A DNA stretch of 64,000 nt from assembly GCA_016718385.1 (NCBI GenBank), contig JADKDK010000001.1, positions 496,001 through 560,000 on the forward strand. The letters run 5' to 3'. Source of the DNA: Gammaproteobacteria bacterium. GTDB taxonomy: Bacteria > Pseudomonadota > Gammaproteobacteria > Pseudomonadales > UBA5518. This document shows positions 57,815-64,000 of this stretch, one piece after another. How positions within the stretch are numbered: position 1 is the stretch's first letter; every line of letters begins with the position of its first letter. A model generated the notes under the pieces. It was not told the DNA's origin. It did not search any database and saw only the letters and a list, made by a program, of their open reading frames with translations. The position numbers and the translations under genes were made by a program.

Positions 57815-59013
57815 GCCGCACCTCCGGCCTGTTCCGCCTTGTAGGCCTGGATCTTCGCATCGACGTGGTACATCAGGTGCCGCAGCAGCACCTCCTGCTG
57901 CTGCAGGTGGATGTGCTGCAGTGCGCCGCTGTTCAGGCCGCGCTGTCCTGCCTCGATGACCACCCGGTCTTCGGAGTGGACATCGCGGGCCATCGCCATC
58001 GAGAACTCGCGCCCGTAGCGCTCGCTCGCATTCATGTCGTCGCCGACCCAGTAGATGCGGATGACACCGCGCGATCGCGTCGCCGAGATCGGCATGACGT
58101 AGTGCACGAAGGGCTGGGTCGGCGTACCTATCATGAAGAGGTTGGGAAACACCGCCCAGTAAGCGCGTCCGTACGGATGGTTCATCAGCCCTCGCTGCAT
58201 CAGGGCCGGCACCAGCTTGCCGAACGCCACCATCTGCGCCGGGCTCAACTTCGGAGCGGGGTTGGTCCAGATCGTCTGCGTGCGATGCTCGCCGTAGAAT
58301 TTGTAGTCCATGGGGTAGCCGAAGGGGTTGTCCGGTCCCACCGCGCCACCACCGCCCGAGCGCGGGTGGATGAAACGCAGGTGGTAGTTCTCCTGGAAGT
58401 TGTCGTAGGTCAGCTTCCAGTTGGCATCGATCTCGTAGATATATTCCGAGAAGGTCGTGGCGTCGCCGACCGGCAAGGTCTCCCACTGCTCGACGAAGGG
58501 GCCCAGGAATTCGCGCAGGCCCTGCTTCGGCGAGGGATCCAGGTTGACGAAGATCAGGCCCGCGCACACGTCGACCGCAACGGCCGGCAGGCTGCACTGC
58601 GCCTTGTCGACGTAGAAGCGCTCGAAATCGGGAGCTGCGCGCAACTGGCCGTCATTGCTGAAGGTCCAGGCGTGGTAGGGGCAGGTGAACGTCGACTTGA
58701 GCCCGTCCTGCTCCGCAACCAGCTGGGTGCCGCGATGGGTGCAGACGTTGTGGAAGGCGCGCACGACGCCATCCTTGCCGCGGGTGATCAGGATCGAGGC
58801 GCTGGCAAAATCGAGTTGCCGGACGATGAAGCTGCCGGCTTCGGGCAACTCGCAGACATGTCCGATGTTGAGCCAGGTCCGGCGAAAGATCGCCTCGCGC
58901 TCCAGCTCGAAATACTCCGGGCGATAGTAAGGACCGGCCGGTATCGGTCCGGTGCCCAGCGCCAGTGCCTCTTCGCCCGGGGGCGCTCCCGGTCCGGTGA
59001 CTGGTGTGTTCAT
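57811..59013 (-). CDS. Aromatic-ring-hydroxylating (Rieske) oxygenase alpha subunit
   Basis: A 400-aa protein. The Rieske cluster is C91-x-H93 and C111-x2-H114 (CTHRGT and CPYHAW); the mononuclear iron is bound by H211 and H216 in NYHLRFIHP and a C-terminal Asp in ARDVHSEDR. A disordered Gly/Pro start precedes the fold. It hydroxylates or demethylates a hydrophobic or quaternary substrate; NYHLRFIHP is nearer to the choline/carnitine-type subgroup than to dioxygenases with beta subunits. It is divergent from a TetR gene with a perfect palindrome between them, so expression is probably induced by the substrate. It shares little with the Rieske protein at 29045. Confidence 0.93.
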   Translation of the reverse strand: MNTPVTGPGAPPGEEALALGTGPIPAGPYYRPEYFELEREAIFRRTWLNIGHVCELPEAGSFIVRQLDFASASILITRGKDGVVRAFHNVCTHRGTQLVAEQDGLKSTFTCPYHAWTFSNDGQLRAAPDFERFYVDKAQCSLPAVAVDVCAGLIFVNLDPSPKQGLREFLGPFVEQWETLPVGDATTFSEYIYEIDANWKLTYDNFQENYHLRFIHPRSGGGGAVGPDNPFGYPMDYKFYGEHRTQTIWTNPAPKLSPAQMVAFGKLVPALMQRGLMNHPYGRAYWAVFPNLFMIGTPTQPFVHYVMPISATRSRGVIRIYWVGDDMNASERYGREFSMAMARDVHSEDRVVIEAGQRGLNSGALQHIHLQQQEVLLRHLMYHVDAKIQAYKAEQAGGAA

Positions 59014-59117
59014 TGGCGGACTCCCCCATCGACAGCCTGGCCCCGAAGACGCGAGGCCGCGCGCGACCTCGACCTGCAGCCCGGCAGACTACCGGGCCAT
59101 CGGTGCATCGCGTTGCA

Positions 59118-59143
59118 AAATTACGACATATGTGTCGTAATTT
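59118..59143. promoter_or_regulatory. Near-perfect 26-bp palindrome, candidate TetR operator
   Basis: AAATTACGAC-ATATGT-GTCGTAATTT: perfect 10-bp arms, between the divergent Rieske (59013) and TetR (59195) genes. A second small repeat, CAACA-GTAG-TGTTG (59144-59157), is immediately to its right. It is the best single-regulator operator in the window. Confidence 0.75.
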
Positions 59144-59194
59144 CAACAGTAGTGTTGGAATTTCGCGTGTCGGTATGAAAGGGGGAGATATCGC

Positions 59195-59851
59195 GTGAGT
59201 GCTCCTGCGGGCAAGCCCGGTCGCACAGCGGCCGTTGTGATGAAGTCCCCCGATACGACGTCGCGTGCCGGGACTCCGGCGCGACGACGCCACAAGTGCT
59301 TTGACGACACGCACCGCGAAATCATCGAGACGACGGTCCGCCTGATCTCGGAAAAAGGGGCGGATGCGGTGTCGATAGCCGCGGTCGCGCGCGCGATGGG
59401 CATCAACCGCGCGACGGTCTACTACCACTTCGAGAGCCTGGGAGCGTTGATCGACGCGGTGAAGGCCTGGTCTTCCGAGCAGCTGGCCAAGCCGTTCACC
59501 AACGCTGCCCCGCAGCAGGAGCGCGTCGATTACATCACCCGTTTCGTGCTGGAAAATCCGCAGCTGATCAAGCTGTGGATCGAGGACCTGATCTCCGTCG
59601 GCGATATCCGGACGCGCTACGCGCACTGGGATGCGCTCGTGGAAGGCATCAGGGGTCACGACCTCACGAGCGGCCCTGGCGAGGCGGTCGACGCGGAGGT
59701 CTTCTGCGTGATCCTGCTGACCAGCTCCATCATCGGTCCCCGTGTTTTCAGGAACAGTGTCTGCCCTGACGCTGACACCGAAACGGTGGTGAAGCGATTC
59801 AGGAGCGAGCAGCTGCGGATGCTCAGGCACGCGGCCCTGCTCAAGCTCTGA
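59195..59851 (+). CDS. TetR-family transcriptional regulator
   Basis: A 218-aa regulator starting at GTG 59195 with GGGGGAG upstream. A basic 35-aa tail leads to the helix-turn-helix (IIETTVRLISEKGADAVS, then AAVARAMGINRATVYYHF). It is divergent from the Rieske gene, and the 59118 palindrome sits between them, so it most likely represses the oxygenase pair and itself. The AraC gene follows 69 bp downstream. Confidence 0.92.
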   Translation: MSAPAGKPGRTAAVVMKSPDTTSRAGTPARRRHKCFDDTHREIIETTVRLISEKGADAVSIAAVARAMGINRATVYYHFESLGALIDAVKAWSSEQLAKPFTNAAPQQERVDYITRFVLENPQLIKLWIEDLISVGDIRTRYAHWDALVEGIRGHDLTSGPGEAVDAEVFCVILLTSSIIGPRVFRNSVCPDADTETVVKRFRSEQLRMLRHAALLKL

Positions 59852-59920
59852 GGCCCGGATCCGGTCCGGCAAGCCCCGGATGCGAGGGGCGACAATGACA
59901 TTTTTGCACGCGGGGTACGG

Positions 59921-60820
59921 ATGACCGGCACGACGAGTGAAGGCAGCGACGGGATGGAACGCTCTGCTGGTGACGTGATGACCATCGAGGCGGAGCTGCG
60001 CGTGCCGGTGGCGACCGCGCAACTCGTCCGTTTCCATTTTGCCGAGCCGGCCGACAACCTGTTCTGCCACGACCGGTATCAGCTGGATCTCTGCCTCACG
60101 CCACGGCCGCGCAATGCGCGCGCCTGCTTCCCGGATCGCTGGAGCCCGCATCGATTCGAGCGCATTGGCGCCCTGTTCATGGTGCCTCCCGGTGAGGCCA
60201 TGCGTGCCCGCAGCGACGACTGCGGCCAGCAAACCTCGATCATCTGCCAGCTCCACCCGGAATCGCTGCGTGACTGGTTCGACGGCGAGCTGCAGTGGGA
60301 TGCGCGCCGCCTGATGGCCGGGCTCGATATCCGGGAAGCGAATATTCGCAGCCTTCTGCTGCGCCTGGCCGAGGAGGCGCGCAATCCGGGAATCGCCAGC
60401 GATGTGCTCGTCGAACTGATCGCGACGCAGCTGGCCATCGAGCTGGCCCGGTACAGCACCGCGCTCGACGGCGAGGCGCGGGTGCGCGGCCTGGCGCCCT
60501 GGCGGCTGCGGTTGGTCGATGAGCGGCTGCGCGAGGAGAGCAGGATGCCGACGCTGGCCGAGCTGGCCGCGCTTTGCGGGCTGTCGGTACGGCAGCTGAC
60601 CCGGGGCTTTCGCGCCAGCCGCGGTTGCTCCATCGGCGAGTACCTGGAGAGCAGCCGCGTGGCGCATGCCCGGCGGCTGCTGGCCACCGACCAGAGCGTC
60701 AAGTCGATCGCCTACGCGCTGGGTTTTGCCTCACCGTCGAGCTTCTGCTTTGCGTTTCGCCGCGCCACCGCGGAAACGCCACGCGAGTTCCGCCAGCGCC
60801 TGGGTCGCGCCGCACACTGA
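59921..60820 (+). CDS. AraC-family transcriptional regulator
   Basis: A 299-aa regulator. The N-terminal part (about 1-180) is a cupin-like effector domain. The C-terminal two helix-turn-helix motifs contain MPTLAELAALCGLSVRQLTR and QSVKSIAYALGFASPSSFCF, then FRRATAETPREFRQR. It usually activates a nearby operon, here possibly the 62236-60860 operon or the 62455 gene; the 62374 inverted repeat is a candidate target, though AraC sites are mostly direct repeats. The N-terminal ATG at 59921 lacks a strong ribosome site. Confidence 0.9.
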   Translation: MTGTTSEGSDGMERSAGDVMTIEAELRVPVATAQLVRFHFAEPADNLFCHDRYQLDLCLTPRPRNARACFPDRWSPHRFERIGALFMVPPGEAMRARSDDCGQQTSIICQLHPESLRDWFDGELQWDARRLMAGLDIREANIRSLLLRLAEEARNPGIASDVLVELIATQLAIELARYSTALDGEARVRGLAPWRLRLVDERLREESRMPTLAELAALCGLSVRQLTRGFRASRGCSIGEYLESSRVAHARRLLATDQSVKSIAYALGFASPSSFCFAFRRATAETPREFRQRLGRAAH

Positions 60821-60859
60821 GCCCGACCGTGCCAGCCCCGCGCTGCGTGGCGCAGGCTG

Positions 60860-61384
60860 CTAGGCGCGCGGGCCGCGGGCGAACAGGCGGCTGTGCAGCG
60901 CACCGAAGCCGGGATCATCGAGCTGCGGGGCGGTTGTGCCGGTTGCCGGGAACGGGTGCTGGCTGCGCATATCGTAAGTGACTACACGTCTGGCGAAGCG
61001 CCACCGGCCGTCTTCCTTGCGGTAGCGGTCGATGTAGCGGGCGCACATCAGATCCTCGATCCATCCGCCCTTGCCGTCCGGAATGATGTGGTAGGCGACG
61101 GCATAGACCTCGCCTTCGCCCTCATCGCCGCTGACGGAGATCAGGTGATTGCAGACATGGTGACCGCTGTAGCGCATGTACGGGAAGGCGCGCTCGAGAA
61201 ACTGGACATAATCCTCGGCCGCTCCGTCGAACGTATCGCCATGCGTATCCGTGGCGCCCCGGGCGTAGAGCGTGCGCAGCAGTGCGGCATCCTTGCGATC
61301 GACCCCGCGCGAATAGAGCAGGACGAGTTCGCGGATTTCCTCCTTCGCGATCAGCGTTGCGAGTGCGTTCTGCTCGATGCTCAC
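60860..61384 (-). CDS. SnoaL-like/NTF2-fold protein
   Basis: A 174-aa protein starting at GTG 61384 after GGAGG. AKEEIRELVLLYSRGVDRKD is the typical first helix, LRTLYARGATDTHGDTF has the Asp/His of the family, and RYRKEDGRWRFARRVV is the final strand pair. The family includes ketosteroid isomerases, dehydratases and Rieske beta subunits. It follows an SDR in the minus-strand operon. A dehydration or isomerisation step is likely; the substrate is unknown. Confidence 0.88.
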   Translation of the reverse strand: MSIEQNALATLIAKEEIRELVLLYSRGVDRKDAALLRTLYARGATDTHGDTFDGAAEDYVQFLERAFPYMRYSGHHVCNHLISVSGDEGEGEVYAVAYHIIPDGKGGWIEDLMCARYIDRYRKEDGRWRFARRVVTYDMRSQHPFPATGTTAPQLDDPGFGALHSRLFARGPRA

Positions 61385-61432
61385 GAGTGTCCTCCGCTGT
61401 CTGGACGGGATGTTGCGTTCAGCCGGGCGCTG

Positions 61433-62236
61433 TCACTGGGCAAACGAGTATCCGCCGTTGACGGGATAGGTTTGCCCGGTGATCCACGAGGCGGCGTCCG
61501 AGCACAGGAACAGCGTCATGTTGGCGACGTCGTCGGGCTGTCCGAAGCGGCGAATGATGTAGCGCGCCACGTGCGCCTTGGCGCGTTCGCTGGCGAGAAA
61601 CTCGGTCCTGGCCGGCTCGGGGAGCGGCGGCTCCAGTGTCGAGAGCGAAATCGCGTTCGAGGTGATGCCAAAGCGCCCCGCCTCCCTGGCGATGGAGCGC
61701 ACGAAGCCGGCGGCGCCGGCTTTCGCCGCCGAATAGGCAACGAGCTTCGCTTCGCCGATGCGCCCGGAGTCCGAGACGATCGTGACGATGCGGCCCTTGC
61801 CCTGTTCGACCATGCCCGGCAGTGCCACGTGACAGCAGTTCATCACGCCCTGCAGGTTGGTCCGGAAGTAGCGGTCCCACTCCTGCGGCGCGGTTTCCCA
61901 GAACAGCGGCGAGGCGCGCATCTGGACGTCCGGTCCGGCATTGCCGGCATTGTTGACGAGGAGGGTGATGGGTCCGAGCGCCGCGGCAGCGGCGGTCATG
62001 GCCGACTGCACCGAGGCGTGGTCGCCCACATCGGCAGGCGCCGCGACGGCCGGCACCCCGAGTGCCCTGATCTCCGCCGCCACGGCCTCGGCGCGCTCGG
62101 CCACGAAATCGTTGACCGCCACGCCGCCCGCGTTGTGGCGCGCCAGTGCCAGCGCGATGGCGCGGCCAGCGCCCTGGCCGGCGCCGGTGACGAATGCGAA
62201 CTGGCCGCCGAGGTCCAGCGGATCTTTTCCAATCAT
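61433..62236 (-). CDS. SDR-family oxidoreductase
   Basis: A 267-aa SDR with TGAGQGAGRAIALALARHN, a GGVAVND strand end for cofactor choice, NNAGNAGPD, the SDSGRIGEAKLVAYSAAKAG active site and WITGQTYPVNGG. AAGGAG precedes the ATG at 62236. It is first in the minus-strand pair with the SnoaL-like gene, and its promoter faces the inverted repeat at 62374. It likely oxidises a hydroxyl for the following step. Confidence 0.92.
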   Translation of the reverse strand: MIGKDPLDLGGQFAFVTGAGQGAGRAIALALARHNAGGVAVNDFVAERAEAVAAEIRALGVPAVAAPADVGDHASVQSAMTAAAAALGPITLLVNNAGNAGPDVQMRASPLFWETAPQEWDRYFRTNLQGVMNCCHVALPGMVEQGKGRIVTIVSDSGRIGEAKLVAYSAAKAGAAGFVRSIAREAGRFGITSNAISLSTLEPPLPEPARTEFLASERAKAHVARYIIRRFGQPDDVANMTLFLCSDAASWITGQTYPVNGGYSFAQ

Positions 62237-62373
62237 CTCAGATCTCCTTGCTCCAGATTCCGTGCGCGGCGCGCGTAGCGCAGCACGGGCGCCGCCCTGG
62301 CGTCGCGGGCGAGGACGAGGGTCGGGCCTGCCAGCACGGCCCGATCGATTGACTCGCAACTGAGGATTCAGCA

Positions 62374-62393
62374 TATTCGGAACATGCCGAATA
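62374..62393. promoter_or_regulatory. Inverted repeat in a divergent promoter
   Basis: TATTCGG-AACATG-CCGAATA: perfect 7-bp arms and 6-bp spacer between the SDR (62236, minus) and the quinone-oxidoreductase-like gene (62455, plus). It is a candidate operator for a TetR-like or other dimeric regulator. Confidence 0.55.
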
Positions 62394-62454
62394 CGTCAAA
62401 ACAATGCCTTTGTGCCGGGCAGCTTCGCGTCGTCGATGACGTGGCGATGCAACG

Positions 62455-63498
62455 ATGAAAACCTGTGTCTCCCGTACGCCCGAGGGCGTGGATTCCCTCG
62501 TGATCGAGGACAGGCCGGCGCCCGGCCCGCTCGGGCCGGGACAGGTCCGCATTGCCATGCGGGCTGCGTCGATCAACTATCGCGATTTCCTGGCCCTGTC
62601 CGGTGCGATCGGAGTGCGCGGACCCGAAGGACTGATCCCGTGCTCGGACGGCGCGGGCGAGGTCATCGAGACGGCGCCCGATGTGCGGCGGCTCGGGGTC
62701 GGCGATCGCGTGGCGCTCGTTTTCAATCCCGACTGGATCGGCGGACCCTGGCAGGCCACAACCGGCGTGCTGTGCCGCGGCAGCGGCCTGCCCGGCGTGA
62801 TGCAGGAGGAAATGGTCGTGCACCAGGGCGAAGCGGTCGTGTTGCCGCAACACCTGGATTTCGGGGAGGGGGCCGCCCTGCCATGCGCGGGAGTGACTGC
62901 GTGGCACGCACTGTGCGGCGCGACACCGTTGCTGCCGGGCATGTCGGTATTGCTGCAGGGTGGCGGTGGCGTCTCGGTCTTCGCATTGCAGTTCGCCAAG
63001 CTGTTCGGCGCGCGCGTGATCATGACATCTTCCAGTCCGGAGCGTTGCGCGCGCCTCAGGAGCCTCGGTGCCGACGAGACCATCGACTACGTCGCGCAAC
63101 CGCAGTGGGACACCGCGGTGCGGGCGCTCACCGGCGGGCACGGTGTGGACCTGACGGTGGAGGTCGGTGGCGCGGCAACGATCGATCGCTCGGTCGCCGC
63201 GACGCGCCGGGGTGGCCGGGTTGCGCTCGTGGGCCTGCTGACCGGGATGCCCGCTGCTGTTGCATCCCTGTTTTCCGCCGGTGCCAGCATCAGTCCCGTC
63301 ATGGTCGGCAGCCGCGATGACTTCGAGGCGATGAACCGTGCCATCGATTTTCACCAACTGCGACCCGTGATCGACAGCCGCTACGGCTTCGAGCAATTGC
63401 CCGAAGCATTGCGCCATCTGCAGAGCGGCCGGCACATGGGCAAGATCGTTATCGACTTCCAGCGATCAGCGGCGCGATCGTCGGCCCGAGCACTCTAG
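62455..63498 (+). CDS. Zinc-independent medium-chain oxidoreductase (NADPH:quinone reductase-like)
   Basis: A 347-aa MDR protein. ASINYRDFLALSGAIG and PCSDGAGEVIE form the catalytic domain; LLQGGGGVSVFALQFAKLFG is the NADPH site. The catalytic and structural zinc ligands of alcohol dehydrogenases are absent, so it is an enoyl or quinone reductase. It probably saturates a C=C bond next to a ketone or acyl-CoA. It is followed by an alpha/beta hydrolase 17 bp downstream. Confidence 0.92.
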   Translation: MKTCVSRTPEGVDSLVIEDRPAPGPLGPGQVRIAMRAASINYRDFLALSGAIGVRGPEGLIPCSDGAGEVIETAPDVRRLGVGDRVALVFNPDWIGGPWQATTGVLCRGSGLPGVMQEEMVVHQGEAVVLPQHLDFGEGAALPCAGVTAWHALCGATPLLPGMSVLLQGGGGVSVFALQFAKLFGARVIMTSSSPERCARLRSLGADETIDYVAQPQWDTAVRALTGGHGVDLTVEVGGAATIDRSVAATRRGGRVALVGLLTGMPAAVASLFSAGASISPVMVGSRDDFEAMNRAIDFHQLRPVIDSRYGFEQLPEALRHLQSGRHMGKIVIDFQRSAARSSARAL

Positions 63499-63515
63499 TC
63501 ACCGGGGAAGGCGAC

Positions 63516-64000
63516 GTGGAGACGGTTTTCACGATCCGTGTCGCAGGCGCCGATTTTCACGCGCACCGGCAGGGCGACACGCCCCGCGCCGTCTTCCTGC
63601 ACGGCTTTGGCGGCGACCTCCATACGTGGGATGGCGTGTGCTCGGAGCTGGCAGGCGCTGTCCCGGCGCTGCGCTACGACCTGCGTGGTTTCGGCCGGTC
63701 GGTGAGCCAAGATGACGCACCGTTCAGCCACGCCGACGATCTGCTGGCCATCCTAGACGCGACGGGCATCGGGCAATGCGACCTGGTCGGTGTATCGATG
63801 GGCGCCGGCATTGCGCTGAACTTCACGCTCGACCATCCCGGGCGGGTACGAAACCTGGTCCTCATCAGTCCCGGCCTGGTCGGTTGGGAATGGTCCGCGG
63901 GCTGGCGGAGCCTGTGGCGCCCCATCGTCGCCGCGGCGCGCGCGGGGGCAATCGACGAGGCCCGGCGCCTGTGGTGGCAGCATCCGTTGTTTGCATCGAC
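63516..64000 (+). CDS. Alpha/beta-fold hydrolase (3' end outside window)
   Basis: It begins at GTG 63516 (GTG GAG ACG) with GGGGAAGG upstream and runs to the window end without a stop: 161 codons. VFLHGFGGDLHTWDG has the oxyanion-hole HGF, YDLRGFGRS follows, and the nucleophile elbow is G-V-S94-M-G. The catalytic Asp and His would lie beyond the edge. It is similar to meta-cleavage-product or 3-oxoadipate enol-lactone hydrolases in layout. It is co-directional with the oxidoreductase upstream and probably co-transcribed. Confidence 0.85.
   Translation, partial: METVFTIRVAGADFHAHRQGDTPRAVFLHGFGGDLHTWDGVCSELAGAVPALRYDLRGFGRSVSQDDAPFSHADDLLAILDATGIGQCDLVGVSMGAGIALNFTLDHPGRVRNLVLISPGLVGWEWSAGWRSLWRPIVAAARAGAIDEARRLWWQHPLFAS

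Noticed and set aside
1..64000. tRNA, rRNA, CRISPR, insertion sequences or integrase genes
   Set aside because: Searched by eye on both strands for transposase and integrase motifs, repeat arrays and tRNA-like folds; none was found.

Overview
The window is GC-rich, densely coded DNA, most likely from a gammaproteobacterium. The clues are a pyruvate-dehydrogenase-type E2 core with the Asn form of the HxxxNG motif, a TonB-dependent outer-membrane receptor, PQQ and Cox-type oxidoreductases, and strong Shine-Dalgarno spacing at most starts. The genus is not determinable from sequence alone. No rRNA, tRNA, CRISPR array, transposase, integrase or phage gene was seen.

The content is a large catabolic region for one or more hydrophobic, probably cyclic compounds (steroid-, terpenoid- or aromatic-like). 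This is an inference from the enzyme set: a KstD-like flavin dehydrogenase, two Rieske oxygenases, a cytochrome P450, many SDRs, two aldehyde dehydrogenases, acyl-CoA ligases, CaiB/BaiF CoA-transferases, MaoC hydratases, a DUF35/thiolase-like pair of the kind that cleaves steroid side chains, and thiolases.

Layout. (1) 1-2627, minus strand: VOC protein, DUF1214 protein, SDR, start of a sulfotransferase. Divergent from it (2908-5951): TetR regulator, a truncated SnoaL-like remnant, a molybdopterin oxidoreductase. (2) 5953-11054, minus: EthD-like protein, SDR, KstD-like dehydrogenase, aldehyde dehydrogenase, 78-aa protein. (3) 11241-16921, plus: SDR, DUF35, thiolase-like protein, DUF2889, amidohydrolase, DUF1330, TetR; then a convergent IclR. 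(4) 17977-23542, plus: acyl-CoA ligase, two-domain MaoC, CaiB, MFE-2-like SDR, MaoC. (5) 23816-28750: three-subunit NAD-linked formate dehydrogenase. (6) 29045-34736: Rieske oxygenase, aldehyde dehydrogenase, TonB receptor, strong terminator. (7) 35011-43271: PQQ-cytochrome c dehydrogenase, CoxG, CoxM, CoxS, CoxL with an extra C-terminal domain, P450. (8) 43313-46933: TetR; divergent thiolase, TetR, lone E2 catalytic domain. (9) 46989-50032, minus: CaiB, 96-aa protein, acyl-CoA ligase; divergent SDR and serine hydrolase (50182-52290). (10) 52297-55381, minus: SDR, medium-chain dehydrogenase, alkylsulfatase-like MBL protein. (11) 55709-57439: sulfotransferase facing a VOC protein. (12) 57467-59013, minus: Rieske oxygenase plus a 115-aa partner; divergent TetR and AraC. 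(13) 60860-62236, minus: SDR and SnoaL-like protein; divergent quinone-oxidoreductase-like protein and an alpha/beta hydrolase that runs off the end.

The genes plausibly cooperate as follows: uptake through the TonB receptor; activation by P450, Rieske, Mo-hydroxylase and PQQ enzymes; alcohol and aldehyde oxidation by SDRs and aldehyde dehydrogenases; CoA activation by ligases and transferases; then hydration, dehydrogenation and thiolysis or aldol cleavage. The strongest non-genic signal is one 15-bp palindrome, ATCAAC-N3-GTTGAT. It is exact or near-exact at four promoters (11155, 28825, 32107, 50072) and appears to tie regions 2, 3, 6 and 9 into one regulon.
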